Shown piece by piece: positions 37,022 through 47,965 of a stretch of 64,000 nucleotides of DNA. The stretch is from Amaurobius ferox (lineage: Eukaryota; Arthropoda; Arachnida; Araneae; Amaurobiidae). The stretch is taken from assembly GCA_951213105.1 (NCBI GenBank), contig OX578140.1, forward strand, positions 115,676,653 through 115,740,652, in the 5' to 3' direction. Within the stretch, counting starts at the first letter, position 1. Every line of letters starts with the position of its first letter. A model generated the notes under the pieces. That model had not been told where the DNA came from and did no database searches. It worked only from the letters and a program-made list of their open reading frames with translations. The translations under genes were made by a program, and so were the position numbers.

Positions 37022-38037
37022 GGCGTATAATTATTAGGAGATGTTACTAATATTGCCAATTGCCAAGTTATATTTGCACGAAATATAAGTTATTTTGGTA
37101 TTTAATTGTACAATATAATTTTACATGTTGTCATCCAGAAGAGCGCCAATGTCAGTATACCTTTTAAAGTAAAAACATTGTGATGTTATTTTATCCATTT
37201 TTAACACTCTACAACGTAGATGAAAAGTGTTTATGACTTTGTTCATTCTATCTGTTTGTCTATCTGTCCATTCCTGAGATAACTGCCGTAAAAATGACTG
37301 TATCAGAATGAAATTTTAGTATGTTGTTAAGACAGTCTGTGGGACATACGGGATGTAAATTAATAATATCATTCATATAGTTTTGGATTGGACCCGTGTT
37401 AAAAAGTGAAATATAGTGTATCCTAAGAGACTTCATTTTTCAAACATTTTTAAGCGAAGTTAAAATTCACAAATTGCTTCGAAAATTTTAGGAAATATTC
37501 AAATTATCAGATAAAATATATAAAAATTTTTTAGAAAAATATGTTCGGTAGTTTCTTAATTAAAAATGATAATTACACTCTTAAAATATGAAGAGATCCT
37601 CTGATTCACTTCAATATAAAATATGGCATTGATCTTTTTTTCCCAGTGCAAAAGTCGTCATTTTTAAAGTTCTTTTAAATTTATATTTAGTGTTTCATCC
37701 GACCTAAAACCTCTTTATTTTTACGTATTTTCTGAGCATCTATATTCTATGCCAACGCAATTACAATATTTTTTAGATTAAATGATCATCAAATTTTGAT
37801 TATTTCTACACTGAAGCCTAATTTTAATGGATGCAGAATGTAAACAAGTAATTGTAAGATGAGTTGTATAATAATTGCTGAGTTGCTGAATTCACGCAAA
37901 ATTATTTTACCTTTGGAGTCTGGAATAAAAGTGTATGAATGAAATATGTATTGCTTTTATACAAAAAACCAGACGATTTATATTTCGTTGACGACATTTG
38001 AATAAAGTTCATTTTTTTCGAAAAAGTTTTAAGTTTT

Positions 38038-38958
38038 TGTCATAAGGTAAATTGTCCTTACCCAAAATTTACTCTACTAGGACTTACCTTTGATGCCTTC
38101 ATTAAGGGTGGAGTATGGAAACTCCGGTTTACGAGCAGAAGAGAATAACACTCAAGATATAAAATCATCACTCTTATTTAAATTGATCAATTCTTTTTCT
38201 TTTAATTTCATATATATATAAATCTCTTGATTATTCTTAAAGTTACTCATAAATCCATTTTAATGACACATTTATCTATAACAATATTTAAGTAACACAT
38301 ATATTTATAACAGATTATTTAAATGACATATATGTTTATAACAAATTATTTAAGTGACACATATATTTATAACACATTATTACTATATACCGAAATGATA
38401 TGTAGTTCTCTTATTTTAAACACAAGAGTTCGTTACTACGATTGGAGTTCTTACTCCAGTATTGTTAATTATTCGATATGTATTATGTGCCTTCCGTGAT
38501 CACTATAGACGAGTGAAAATGCATAAATACCTTAAATTTCTTGTACTTTGACATTTAATCGAGCCAACACCATGCTGGATGCCTGCGTATATTTTTATAC
38601 GCCACTTATTCACTATGCACATACTACGGTTACACATCACATTGCTGATCCACGTTCTCTTTGTGCGATCGCAGGAGATTTTTTGATACTCCTAAAAAAT
38701 TACGTGCGTCTAGGACGCTGTCGAATATTTCATCTTTCGAAACTTCTCGAAAACTCTGGAACCACTTTTTTGCTTTTCCCATGCGGTGTTATACCAGCTC
38801 TTCTGACTTGTCGTTGGTGATGGAGGGGATGCACGCTGTTTACTTATGTGTGAGTTCCAATTGGTTTTCGTGGATGCATTTAAAGTGCTTATTAGCATAT
38901 GTATTGACATTGTTGTGGATTGGCATCTGTAATTCAAATGTCAACATGTCGTGCGACA
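38038..38958 (-). mobile_element. Solo LTR, 921 bp, TGTC...GACA
   Basis: The ends are TGTCATAAGG and CGTGCGACA: TG...CA with a 4-bp inverted repeat. GTTTT stands directly on both sides (38033-38037 and 38959-38963), the 5-bp duplication size usual for Ty3/Gypsy and BEL/Pao elements. Family D is continuous across the insert when it is removed. On the minus strand a TATA box (TATAAAAATATACG) lies near 38590-38605, so transcription would run towards lower coordinates. No internal region or second LTR is present, consistent with LTR-LTR recombination. The short plus and minus frames inside are not expected to be coding. Confidence 0.8.
38259..38383. repeat. ~31-bp minisatellite inside the solo LTR
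   Basis: About four units built on ATTTAAGTGACACATATATT and TATAACA, with small changes. Confidence 0.85.
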
Positions 38959-39175
38959 GTTTTCAAATATAAGTTATTATCGTACTGTGATAATTTAAAA
39001 TATATCAGAACTGAATATATCGCATTTTAGAGACGTTTAAATAAAACTGCATTTCCGTGGGATAGTGCTTCATAATCAATGCTTTATGCATTATTGATCT
39101 TTCTTGTTATTTTTAATTGAAAGAAAAGTACTAGCATTGTGTAGGGAAAAGCATGTGATTCCCACTACAACATTT

Positions 39176-40010
39176 TTTTCAGTAACTCTGAATTTTCATA
39201 GATGCGTATCTAAGATACGTTTGCATATCTAAGATGTCTTTTCGTGAAAACAATACTTTTTCAATACTACGTATAAGAACGTAAAAATAATAAGAATTAA
39301 TTATTATTTGCGAAAACGTTTGAATTGCTGCAGTTTCTGTGAAAATCCATAAAGTTGTTCTATACATTAATGGGTTCTATTCGGTTAAAATATTCAACAT
39401 CATCGTGGGCCCTATGATATTTAATCATGAAGGTTTATGGTAAAAAATCCTTATGAACTAGAATGCGGTTTCCTGAGATGCATTCTGACGAATCTGACGC
39501 ATTTTCAAGAAATCAATCGCAGGCAGAAGCTCAATTTCTGGAACATTTGTCTACGTCTTATCGGGTGTCATGTAGCGGGCAAAATAAAAGTCAGTTATAG
39601 CACCATGTGACGTTCACGCGGAAGAAACAAATAAAACCTCATATATTTCCCTGATAGCATTATACTTATGTCATCATTTGACGACATGCAAGACGAGTTT
39701 GCAATAATTTGGAGAGAATATGTCCAATTAATAAAGAATTCGGTAGGTACTTGACTCATACTAAAAGCAGAAAATAATAATATTTGTACTTTTACCCTAA
39801 TTCTTCAGTTAACTGTCTGTAGTTTTGTTTGACATCAATATTTAAATTTTCAAAATATCTTTAATTACAATTCCTACATTTTATTACCTTATTCTCAACT
39901 CCTTTTCGAATAAAATCGAAGCAACGAAGTTATTTTGCTATACATGAGGCTTGGTTTATATCTGAAAATCTTTTCAGATATTTTTACTTTTCCTTATATA
40001 AGTAACACTA
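39176..40010. other. AT-rich non-coding stretch
   Basis: Nothing recognised, except TTACTTTTCCTTATATAAGT at 39985-40003, which resembles the subterminal arm of family A and may be a fragment. Confidence 0.35.
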
Positions 40011-40347
40011 ACAGCAAATTTTTTTCACAGTGACGTAAGATTTACGTCACACTTTGACTTTGGGACGTCACAGGACGTTGCAGTACGTCTCGGCAATGTC
40101 ATATTGAGGTCACAGTGAAGCGAATTTGGTCATTTTCATGGTCGTTTGTGACGTCACATTGTAATTGCCATTACAATGTCGTCACGTTGTTACGTGTTAA
40201 TTAAATTGCGGAAACGTCACAGAATATAGTCACAATGAAGCTAAAATTTACTAATACGTAATGTCGCATAGAAGTCACAAATATGATTGTGACCCAGGTG
40301 TCACGTGACTACAACGTCACTGTCACACATGTGACGATCTTTGCTGT
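40011..40347. mobile_element. MITE-like element dense in TGACGT/GTCAC words
   Basis: Ends are ACAGCAAATTTTTTTCACAG and, inverted, ACAGCAAAGATCGTCACATG. The imperfect terminal inverted repeat then shares CAGTGACGT. In between, GACGT, ACGTC or GTGAC words recur about every 15-25 bp on both strands, including the palindromes TGACGTCA (40150) and GTCACGTGAC (40301). The outer target duplication is unclear. The family is unknown to me. Confidence 0.65.
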
Positions 40348-40764
40348 GAGGGAAAATTAGAAACCGCTCCCCCCCCCATTCCTATCTTAGCCAATGCAAA
40401 AATTAAAATATTTGTATTTTTCTGTAGTAGTCTGGTAACCTTTATTTTTTGATTCCCACAAAATACTTTGGTTATTTTCTTTTCATTCCGCAATTTATTA
40501 CCCCGTATTTTTCTAAAAATTTTGAAGCATCGAATTTATTCCTATTAAATTCTTCGTTCTGATTCCTGTGCAAGTAGACACAAGCATCTGATTATTAATT
40601 TTTCACATTTACGTACTGGATCATAAAATATTTTATAGCAGTTAAAGCTCATATAATATTGTATACAATAAAATATCACACAAGTATTTAAATCCAACGA
40701 AACTTACTTGCATTTCTTTTTGTCATCAAAATAATTTCCGTAAACCCTTGTTATGCTACGATTT
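40348..40764. other. AT-rich spacer
   Basis: A poly-C run lies at about 40368-40377. Nothing else recognised. Confidence 0.3.
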
Positions 40765-40975
40765 CAGAAATTCAAAATAAGACGCAATTACTCTTACCGA
40801 TTTTCCTTGCTCTTAGTTTAGTCCTAGATGCACCTGTTAATGTCTCCCTCGATTTTGACGTAAATTGAAATTTCAATGAATTAGCAACAGCTTTCGATAA
40901 CTCAATTATTGGGTAAATTATCTGATAATAGAGGCTTAATAAAGGATGCTGAGGGTTGAAACTCAAGGAATTGAC
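40765..40975 (+). repeat. Family H interspersed repeat, copy 1
   Basis: CCTGTTAATGTCTCCCTCGA, TTGAAATTTCAATGAATTAG, AGCTTTCGATAACTCAATT and TATCTGATAA occur in the same order as at 45435-45640 and 51030-51170. It could be an old SINE or MITE; no end or promoter box was identified. Confidence 0.55.
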
Positions 40976-41339
40976 ATTGTAAGAAACATAACATTGTTCA
41001 TCAACATTTTAAATAAACCCTTGAGTCATGGAGGAAGAATATATCTGTGAATCCATGACAGTAGGGAGCTATTTAAGATTCAATTAGCAATTTTGATATT
41101 GAATTTTTATTTTTTTTCATCGAAGTAATAAACGGGAAAAATCTAATAGTGACTCTTAAGTGAAATACCGTTTAAAATACGTGAGTGATTTCGATAAAAT
41201 CCATTTTTATGCAATAAACATCAGTCCAGAGAATATTTTGATATTCTACAACAAATCCCGAGAAACGCCAAAATGGCACAACTAATTTACATAAGCTTTT
41301 TACTGCTTTATGGATTTTAATTGGGGACATGCCTCTGGA
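40976..41339. other. AT-rich spacer
   Basis: Nothing recognised. Confidence 0.3.
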
Positions 41340-41676
41340 TATAAAATGACATATTTTGTACCAAGTTATGCACTGAAATGAGTGAAGGGTTGATGTGTCA
41401 AAATTATCGAGAACTTTGACTGTAAGTAAACTCTGCTTTCCGGCTCAGCTTTTAGGTCAAAGAAAATATCAAATATTTCGAAAATTTGAATTAGGGGTGA
41501 CAATACACAAAAATAATTAAGAAATTCAAAACTCCTTTTCAAAATAATCTGGCTTTTCACTGGAGCCAGTATCACGGCATTGGTCTCGTTCGACTTTGCC
41601 TCTCAAAAACAATACATAAATAATTTGATGTCTTTTCATTGCCAGCAATTAAAACTGTTTATCAACACCTTTAACT
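41340..41676 (+). repeat. Family G interspersed repeat, copy 2
   Basis: TTCGAAAATTTGAATTAGGG, GTGACAATACACAAAAATAA, AAGAAATTCAAAACTCCTTT, TTGCCTCTCAAAAACAATAC and AATAATTTGATGTCTTTTCA match the family G copy at 33890-34600 in order and sense. Confidence 0.6.
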
Positions 41677-41757
41677 AAGTATCACATTTAATGACCACTA
41701 GCTAGGTGTCACATTTAATGACCACTAGCTAGGTGTCACATTTAATGACCACTAGCT
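41677..41757 (+). repeat. 27-bp tandem repeat, three units
   Basis: Each unit holds TCACATTTAATGACCACTAG followed by CT. The first unit starts AAGTA, the next two start AGGTG (at 41704 and 41731). Confidence 0.95.
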
Positions 41758-42289
41758 ATTTAGAACTTGCGAAGAGCATTTGAGAAGGCTAGTATGTATA
41801 TATTCCCTCTAACTCAAAAGCTGCTTTTCAAATACTCACAAATATAAAACATCGTATGGCTTTAAGCGTTTCCAGAGTTCATATTTATGATTTGGAGGAA
41901 AAACAAAATAAAACTATCTTTCTTACTCTAAAAGCAGATGAAGCTTAAGGCTAACTGAAAGTAAATATTCTTTATCATCTTAATTTAGTTACCTAAATAC
42001 ATTTCGCTGAAGAATTTTATCTTATACTAGTATTGTAAAACACTAGCAAAATGTGACACGGATCGAAAGTTTGGTTTATCCATGACTTTATCAGTTGCCT
42101 ATAAAATGTAATTTGGTTTTATTTTGACACTATGATGATAAAATAATATAACAGGGAAGGCGTTATACTGTAATCCGACGACACCTAATGAGACTATGAG
42201 GTTGAACCTGACCTGCTTCTAACAATATGAAAACTTGTAGAAAATAAATACATGGAGGTTCAAAGGTACAATCAGACATTAGAACTAAA
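41758..42289. other. AT-rich spacer
   Basis: Nothing recognised. Confidence 0.3.
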
Positions 42290-42430
42290 TGTTTGTATAA
42301 GTGCATTTACTTATATTTTTGTATAAATACACATCCATGCATGTTTATATAAATACATTTACTTACATTTTAGTATAAATACATTTACTTACATTTTTGC
42401 ATAAATATATTTACTTACATTTATACATTA
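42290..42430 (+). repeat. ~26-30 bp tandem repeat, five diverged units
   Basis: TATAAATACATTTACTTACA-type units recur with small changes across about 140 bp. Confidence 0.85.
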
Positions 42431-42622
42431 ATTTACAAATATAATAAACAGCACGTGATCGCATAGATTGATTTTTACACAATAGTCTCAAGTTTAATAG
42501 TGTTTGCAAAGGCTAATACACGAATGGCAGTATTGTAGTTAATAATTTAATTTTAGCAATTAATGCTCTCAATTAGATTATTAATGTGAATCATTTAATC
42601 GTTCGCATACCATTTCATAATG

Positions 42623-42630
42623 GTCTAGGA
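42623..42630 (+). repeat. Target-site duplication of hAT MITE, left
   Basis: GTCTAGGA, matching GTCTAAGA at 42827-42834 in 7 of 8 positions. Confidence 0.75.
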
Positions 42631-42826
42631 CAGTGATTCTCAGACTTTTTGTATTTGCCCCCTCCCCTTTTCCAAATTGATTTCAACTGACCCCCCTCTT
42701 CTAAAATACCTGGTAAATAACCATAAAGAGCAATATAATAGTGAAAGTAAGCACATTACTTTCCAGTCTCCTTTAAAATATTTCGAACCCCCTTGTAGGA
42801 AGCCCCCTACAGGTTGAGAACCGCTA
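42631..42826. mobile_element. hAT-type MITE, 196 bp
   Basis: The left end CAGTGATTCTCAGAC and the right end, inverted, TAGCGGTTCTCAACCTG form the CAG-GxTTCTCA(A) inverted repeat characteristic of non-autonomous hAT elements. The inside is C-rich (GACCCCCCTC, CGAACCCCC), also typical. An 8-bp near-exact target duplication fits hAT transposition. No coding capacity. Confidence 0.85.
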
Positions 42827-42834
42827 GTCTAAGA

Positions 42835-45434
42835 AATTGCTTGGGTCAACAGTGACTTTGGTTCATCTGATTGTGGCAATAGCACAAGTGGTCTATCCAC
42901 CAACGAAATTATTTCAGTATTCGCAACCACTATACAAAATTATTTTTAAGCATTTTACGCGACTGTTCATTCATAAACTTTACTTCATGGTTGTCTATCA
43001 AATCCTGATTCTCAAAATTGCTCCCGGCAAAACTTTCTCAGTGAAGGGCTAGTGCCCCTCACTGCTAAATCACCCATAGTTGCATGATGTGAGCCCCCCT
43101 GGTTGTGTGCACATTAATACGATACCAGTGGAGTGATTGTCTCCAGTTAGAGCTCCTATACTACAGGCTGACTTATCAAGCATAATGAAGCCCAGTAAGG
43201 TTTTTACAAATACATGGGTTACCATATTTGGCGGTTTAACACGTGCTTCAAATATTGATTTTTACAGGTATTTGATAATGTTAACAAATTTACAACTGAG
43301 TTATATTTTTATGAATATAAATTAGATTGGAATAACATTTGTAATTATGCGACATTTATTAAAAAAAATCAAAAATATGATTTTCACTCTATAAGCAGAT
43401 TAACAAATAGAGGTACATTTTCTGTTTCTTATTATTTTTTTTGCAAAAATCCGGTCTTATTAAAATTTATGAAATACTTTGATGTATATTACTATTTTAC
43501 ATATGTTGCTGTTCTAACATTTTATAGAATAAAATATGGTTTTATGAGCGCAGAAAGACCTTGAATTATTTGAAATACCTGTATTAAATAATAAAAAGTT
43601 GGTTTTGAAATATATATTTATGATGATACGTAGTAGTGTGTGAATTATCCGGGGGTAGAGGGGGGGGGGGCATTTTAAAATAAAAATGTGTATTTAATTT
43701 TAAAGATACTAAAATTCTAAAAAGGGGCAATTTTGTTATAAACCTGTGGATAGCTTAGATAAATACAGCACTTAAAATCTTATTAATAATAATAAATTAT
43801 ATAAATCTGTATCGTAAACAATATATTTTTATGCCCAGTGCAAAAGAATTGAAGTGCTTTAAAAGATAATATTGAGGAAATCCTCTGAACTGGATCCTCT
43901 AAATATAGCGCCAATGTTTATATCAAATGATTGGCGCCAATCATCGTCTTGGCGATGAATATATCACTGCCATTCAAAAGTCAATTCGAGTCATTCAAAC
44001 ATAATTTCCACCAGTTTCTAGTAAAAACATATTATTTGATCATTCATTATATTTTATGATAAATGCATTTCGATTTATTTACCATTTTAGCTTATGTTTA
44101 CATTATTATAATATGGTAAGATTTCCACTTGGCGACATTTTGTTAACAGTAGGATTCAAAAATTTTATTATTCATTATGCTCTAAAAATGCAATTAAGTG
44201 TATAAAACTTGAAAGCTATTGTTGTTACATAAATAAATCTTTAATATATATAATTTGAAGCAATTATATTTTTAAGTTTGGAAGAGAGAACAACATATTC
44301 AGGACTACAAACCACATTTACTAAGATAAGACAATAGCAAATAAAAGTGAATAATAATATATACTACAGTAACCGAAATTATAAAATGAGTGTTTAAAAT
44401 AAATACTTTATATACAAATAGAAGTTTCAATTACAATATTTTAAAATTTAGCTTTCACAAGTATGCTCCTGTATCCGGGTATCCACCGGGCATCCTGGTA
44501 CAGTATGATTCTGCCTACTATTTATAAGTCATTTTTTATTACCTCTTCATTTCTGGGAAAGCGAAATTACCTAAACCTTTTTCTAGTATGTTTAGACAAG
44601 TTTGGTGCAGAACACCCACCAAAAATTACTTCAATAATACTTCCTAAAGTGAAAATAAGAATAGAGCTAATGATAATGGATTATGCTTTCGGCCTCAGTA
44701 GGCTTCAATAAGCTTGACGAGTCAGCTCGTTTATAGAGGAGCCTTATCTCTAGTGGTGACGCAAATTGCTCGCCATCGTGCTTTCTTCTAAATTCTAAAT
44801 ATTTCTTTATTTAACTGTTAAAAATGTCCAATTATTTTTAGACATCGTCTTCAACTTATTTGCTCCTTTGTTCATCAGATGTGTTGGTGATTGTTCAGTG
44901 TTTGACAAAATTTTTGCAGTATAGACTAAACAGACAATGCTTAGCTTAACAAATATAAAAAGTGTTGCTATTAGAATAGTTAAATATTATTTTACAATTT
45001 TTTTATAAAGTTATCAAAATAAATAATGTAATTTTGCATGTATAAGCCATATTAATTTGTCTTAGAATGCTAGACTACAGCATCCTAAACTAAAGTATTG
45101 TATGGAATGTAAAAAAAAAATATTTTAAATTGACAGTAAGCAATGTATCTGTAAAGGCGTTATAACTTATCCCTGTTACAGATACGTAAAATTTACGTGC
45201 CATATTCTTTGTATCACAACATTATACAAAATGTATAATTAAAAACTATTTGCAACTACCATAGTCGTCTGGCAAGTATGACCATACTTTCTATTGCCTG
45301 GTAAAATTTCCCACAATTTCTGTACAAAGTTATGAAATAATAAGAAAATATTAAGTTCATTTTAACCATCCCATTTCAATTTTACACTGCTTTAAGCATT
45401 ATCTTTCCATAGAATTTATTCGAAGTTACGAGTT
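42835..45434. other. AT-rich non-coding stretch
   Basis: Frames at 42837-43052, 43137-43325 and 44463-44711 have no motif I can name. 42830-43200 and 44460-44750 are a little GC-richer. A poly-G run lies at 43655-43668. At 43908-44145, GCGCCAATGTT, GATTGGCGCCAATCATCG, CTTGGCGATGAA and CACTTGGCGACATTTTG suggest a relic of the GGCGA-rich half of an A/B-like element. Confidence 0.4.
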
Positions 45435-45640
45435 AAGAAATACAATGATCTCAGTCAAATCGATTTCCTTCGCACTCCTGGTGGCAGCTGTTAATGACTG
45501 TCTGTATCTTGACGCAACTGAAAATTTTAATGAATTAGCTTGTGTCTTCGATAAGTAAATTGCATTGTGCATTTCTGCTGACAGCGTCTCATTAATGAAA
45601 TTGTAATTTTTGCAATGGAACTGATAGATCGGGGGTCTTG
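45435..45640 (+). repeat. Family H interspersed repeat, copy 2
   Basis: GGTGGCAGCTGTTAATGACT, CTGAAAATTTTAATGAATTA, TGTCTTCGATAAGTAAATTG and ATTTCTGCTGACAGCGTCTC match copies 1 and 3 in order and sense. Confidence 0.6.
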
Positions 45641-45764
45641 ATGAATTGGATATTGTTCCTCAAACGTTAAATCAAGAATAAAATAAAAGCTTTTTGAAAG
45701 CAATTCGCACTGTGCTTAAGTATATTTTCCAAGGATATTAAATTAATATTAAATTTACTTGTCA

Positions 45765-45806
45765 GACATTATATAGTACAGTATAAGGAAAATATTGTGA
45801 TGGGGA
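45765..45806 (+). mobile_element. Family A end fragment
   Basis: AGTATAAGGAAAATATTGTG followed by ATGGGG matches the first bases after the A palindrome and then stops. It lies 20 bp before copy A6, which has the opposite orientation. Confidence 0.6.
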
Positions 45807-45825
45807 ACAGTAAAAATAAAAAAAC

Positions 45826-46778
45826 AATCTGATGTGGGCAACACATGACTTTCCTTATATAATGCAATGAATTTACTACTTTTACAGTTACAAAAATGTT
45901 ATTCTTATAGTAGATACTTATATTCTTTCCAAGATATTGAAATTTCTTCAATTAGTCATCATTTTCATTGATTTAGCTTAATTTTTATCCATTTGACGAG
46001 ATTTTTGTTAATTTGGCAACAATTAAAAATGTCGCCAAGTTGGCGACATTCCGCCAAATTCGTCGCCAAAATCTCGCCAAGCGTTATGGACGGAGAAATA
46101 AGTTATTCTTACAGCAGATAAATGACTATTGGCGTTCAAATACAAAAGTATTACTCAAAGTATCTTTTTTCATGAATGGAACGAGCTAGTTCCACGAAAA
46201 TGATGTCACCCAATTTATCGCATGGTATTACATATGAAAAGTGAACATGTGTCTCAATAGGAAATATTTCTTTTTTATTTTATATGACTTTTTGATAATT
46301 TTTTTGAAAAATGTGCAATATCTCGAGAACGGTTCATATTAGCGTTTTAAAGTTTATACCAATCGTTTTCTAATGAAAAATTACATAAGAAATGCCTATT
46401 TGCGTAACTTTATTAGTGGTTTTGATTTCTTGACGATTTTTTCAAAATTTCATTCGAAAATTTAGGGGGGGATTCTGAACATTCGATTGCGTATAAAAAC
46501 AATAGGCTTCCAGTGTTTTCGGATTGTGATTTTTGTACCAAATTTCGTTCAAATCGGTCCATTCGTTCGTCAGTTATCGTCTCCACAGACTCACTGACAC
46601 ACACACACACATACTTTCTCACACACACACACACACACACAAACACACAGACATCACTTCAAAAATGTTTAATTCGTGATCAAGGATGTTTGAAACGTGC
46701 TCTCCTGTCGAAAACTCGAATTCGAATTTTCGACCCAGTCACAATACTTTCCTTATACATTATGTATATAAGGAAAGT
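45826..46778 (-). mobile_element. Family A element, copy A6
   Basis: Inverse orientation with AATCTGATGTGGGCAACACA, CTTTCCTTATATAATGCAAT, a GGCGA/TCGCC zone (about 45995-46085), the full conserved middle, a CA microsatellite (46599-46648) and a terminal palindrome with a TATATA centre. One of the best preserved copies. Confidence 0.9.
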
Positions 46779-47494
46779 AATAATAAGTATCTTTAATATG
46801 TGGAGAAAAGTTTATTTCAGCTGTAGTACTGGTCGTAATACATTGCCGCGAAATGTCTTACTGGCCAGTTCCTATAAATTTCTAGTAAAATTCCAAAAAG
46901 GTGAGACTTCATTCAAGAAAAACATGAAAGAACAACACATTTTTGATGGACCCCTACATGTGGTTGCAAGTGGTATGTATACACGCTTTATTTTCGATGA
47001 AACTATTAAGGATTTTTTATACTATATTTTACATTTATTTACAGTTATTTGAATTTTCGAAAAAAAAAGGGTATGACCTGTTCAGCATCAGAAGTGTTAA
47101 TATTATGGGAAACTTATAACCCTGCGAAATTTGATGCCGAATCTATATCAGCTACCATCTAACCTTTATGTATAGCCAATCCTAAGAAATACACTGGAAT
47201 CCAAAAATTAAGCACGAGCTATAAATTCTCAAATAGCGAACGCATCCGTGGATTTTATCAGATAAACTTACTGTTGGAGTCAATGAGGATAATCAAATAT
47301 CATGATATCTTCAATAATGATATCTTCAGTAGTGATTTACTCCTCGAATTATATGAAATTCTGACTTTATGTGTAAACGAATCTAAATCGCCTAAAGGTT
47401 TCAATTCTGAAAGAAAATTTTTCATGGTGTTAGGGTTGATTTTGGATTTGATTGGCTTTTTTAAGACATAAAAATTATGATTGAAAGTTTTTGA
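46779..47494. other. AT-rich spacer
   Basis: A frame that begins inside A6 stays open to 47052, but its extension shows no recognisable motif. Nothing else is recognised. Confidence 0.3.
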
Positions 47495-47965
47495 AAACTG
47501 ACGTGCTTGTTGGGAGGATTGAGACAAGATTGTCCATTAAAGAACTTGCCAATTTCTTTTCTGTGGACCATTCTGTAATTTCTCTTTGGAAACAATTCCA
47601 AACAAGTGGAACAGTTTGCCGGTAACTTGTTCCATGTCGTCTAGAGATATTCTTTCCTCTGACCAGAACGTCGCTTTATTGGCCAAAAGTAATCGCTGAG
47701 CAACTGAACAGCGCTCCTATTGTTATCTAAGGGCTGACATAACAATAGAAAAATCAATATTCTCCAGTACAGTAAGGAGAAGATTAGATGTTAAAATATT
47801 ATTTCACCAGGTACAATGAGTTTATATTCCTTTGAACGTTAATTCCAGATGACCACGATTAAAATCCTGTACCAGAAGAACACGATTGAACCTGTGTCAG
47901 TTGTCTCATCTAAGCTTTTTCAATAGACAGTCCTAGAACAGAGATGTTGAAAGGAAAGTGTAAAT
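47495..47965 (+). pseudogene. Tc1-type transposase N-terminal remnant
   Basis: Starting near 47505 one frame reads RIETRLSIKELANFFSVDHS then VISLWKQFQTSGTVCR, the first helix-turn-helix of a Tc1 transposase. After a shift, FPLTRTS / SSDQNVALLAKSNR corresponds to the GRPRxTxxxxDRYIxLxAKRNR linker, TVRRRLDVK to the end of the second helix-turn-helix, and VYIPLNVNSR to the VCVPLTxxHR motif. Several stops and frameshifts are present. The DDE catalytic part is not recognisable downstream. This lineage differs in sequence from the copy at 18488-19560. It is inactive. Confidence 0.75.

Larger units (their letters stand above)
37203..39106 (+). mobile_element. Family D element, copy D1
   Basis: Left palindrome AACACTCTACAAC...AAAAGTGTT, then TATGACTTTGTTCATTC, a CTGTTTGTCTATCTGTCC tract, GATAACTGCCGTAAAAATGA, TCAGAATGAAATTTTAGTAT and CAGTCTGTGGGACATACGGG. 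The right end is AGTGCTTCATAATCAATGCT followed by TTATGCATTATTGATCTTTC and TTG. A solo LTR interrupts it at 38038-38958. The element sits inside family B copy 2, between T-runs. No protein coding seen. Confidence 0.85.
36171..39175 (+). mobile_element. Family B element, copy 2, split by nested insertions
   Basis: Left palindrome ACTTCCCCTACAT...ATGTATAGGAGAAGT (36171-36209), then GTGACAAGGTCAAGAATTCG, GAGCACGTTTTAAGCATCC, ATCTCACGAACGAATGCAGC, a run of 22 T (36497-36518) and GCCAA/TTGGC words. It is interrupted by a tRNA-type SINE (36791-37014) and a family D element (37203-39106). Its end resumes at 39107 with TTTTTAATTGAAAGAAAAGT, TTGTGTAGGGAAAAGCATGT and TCCCACTACAACATT, which correspond to the last bases of copy B1. 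Confidence 0.7.

Noticed and set aside
38548..38972. Overlapping frames of 75-103 codons
   Set aside because: They lie fully inside the solo LTR, where no coding is expected.
46513..47052. A 179-codon protein
   Set aside because: The first two thirds are family A repeat including a CA tract; the rest has no motif. The same start recurs in all other A copies.
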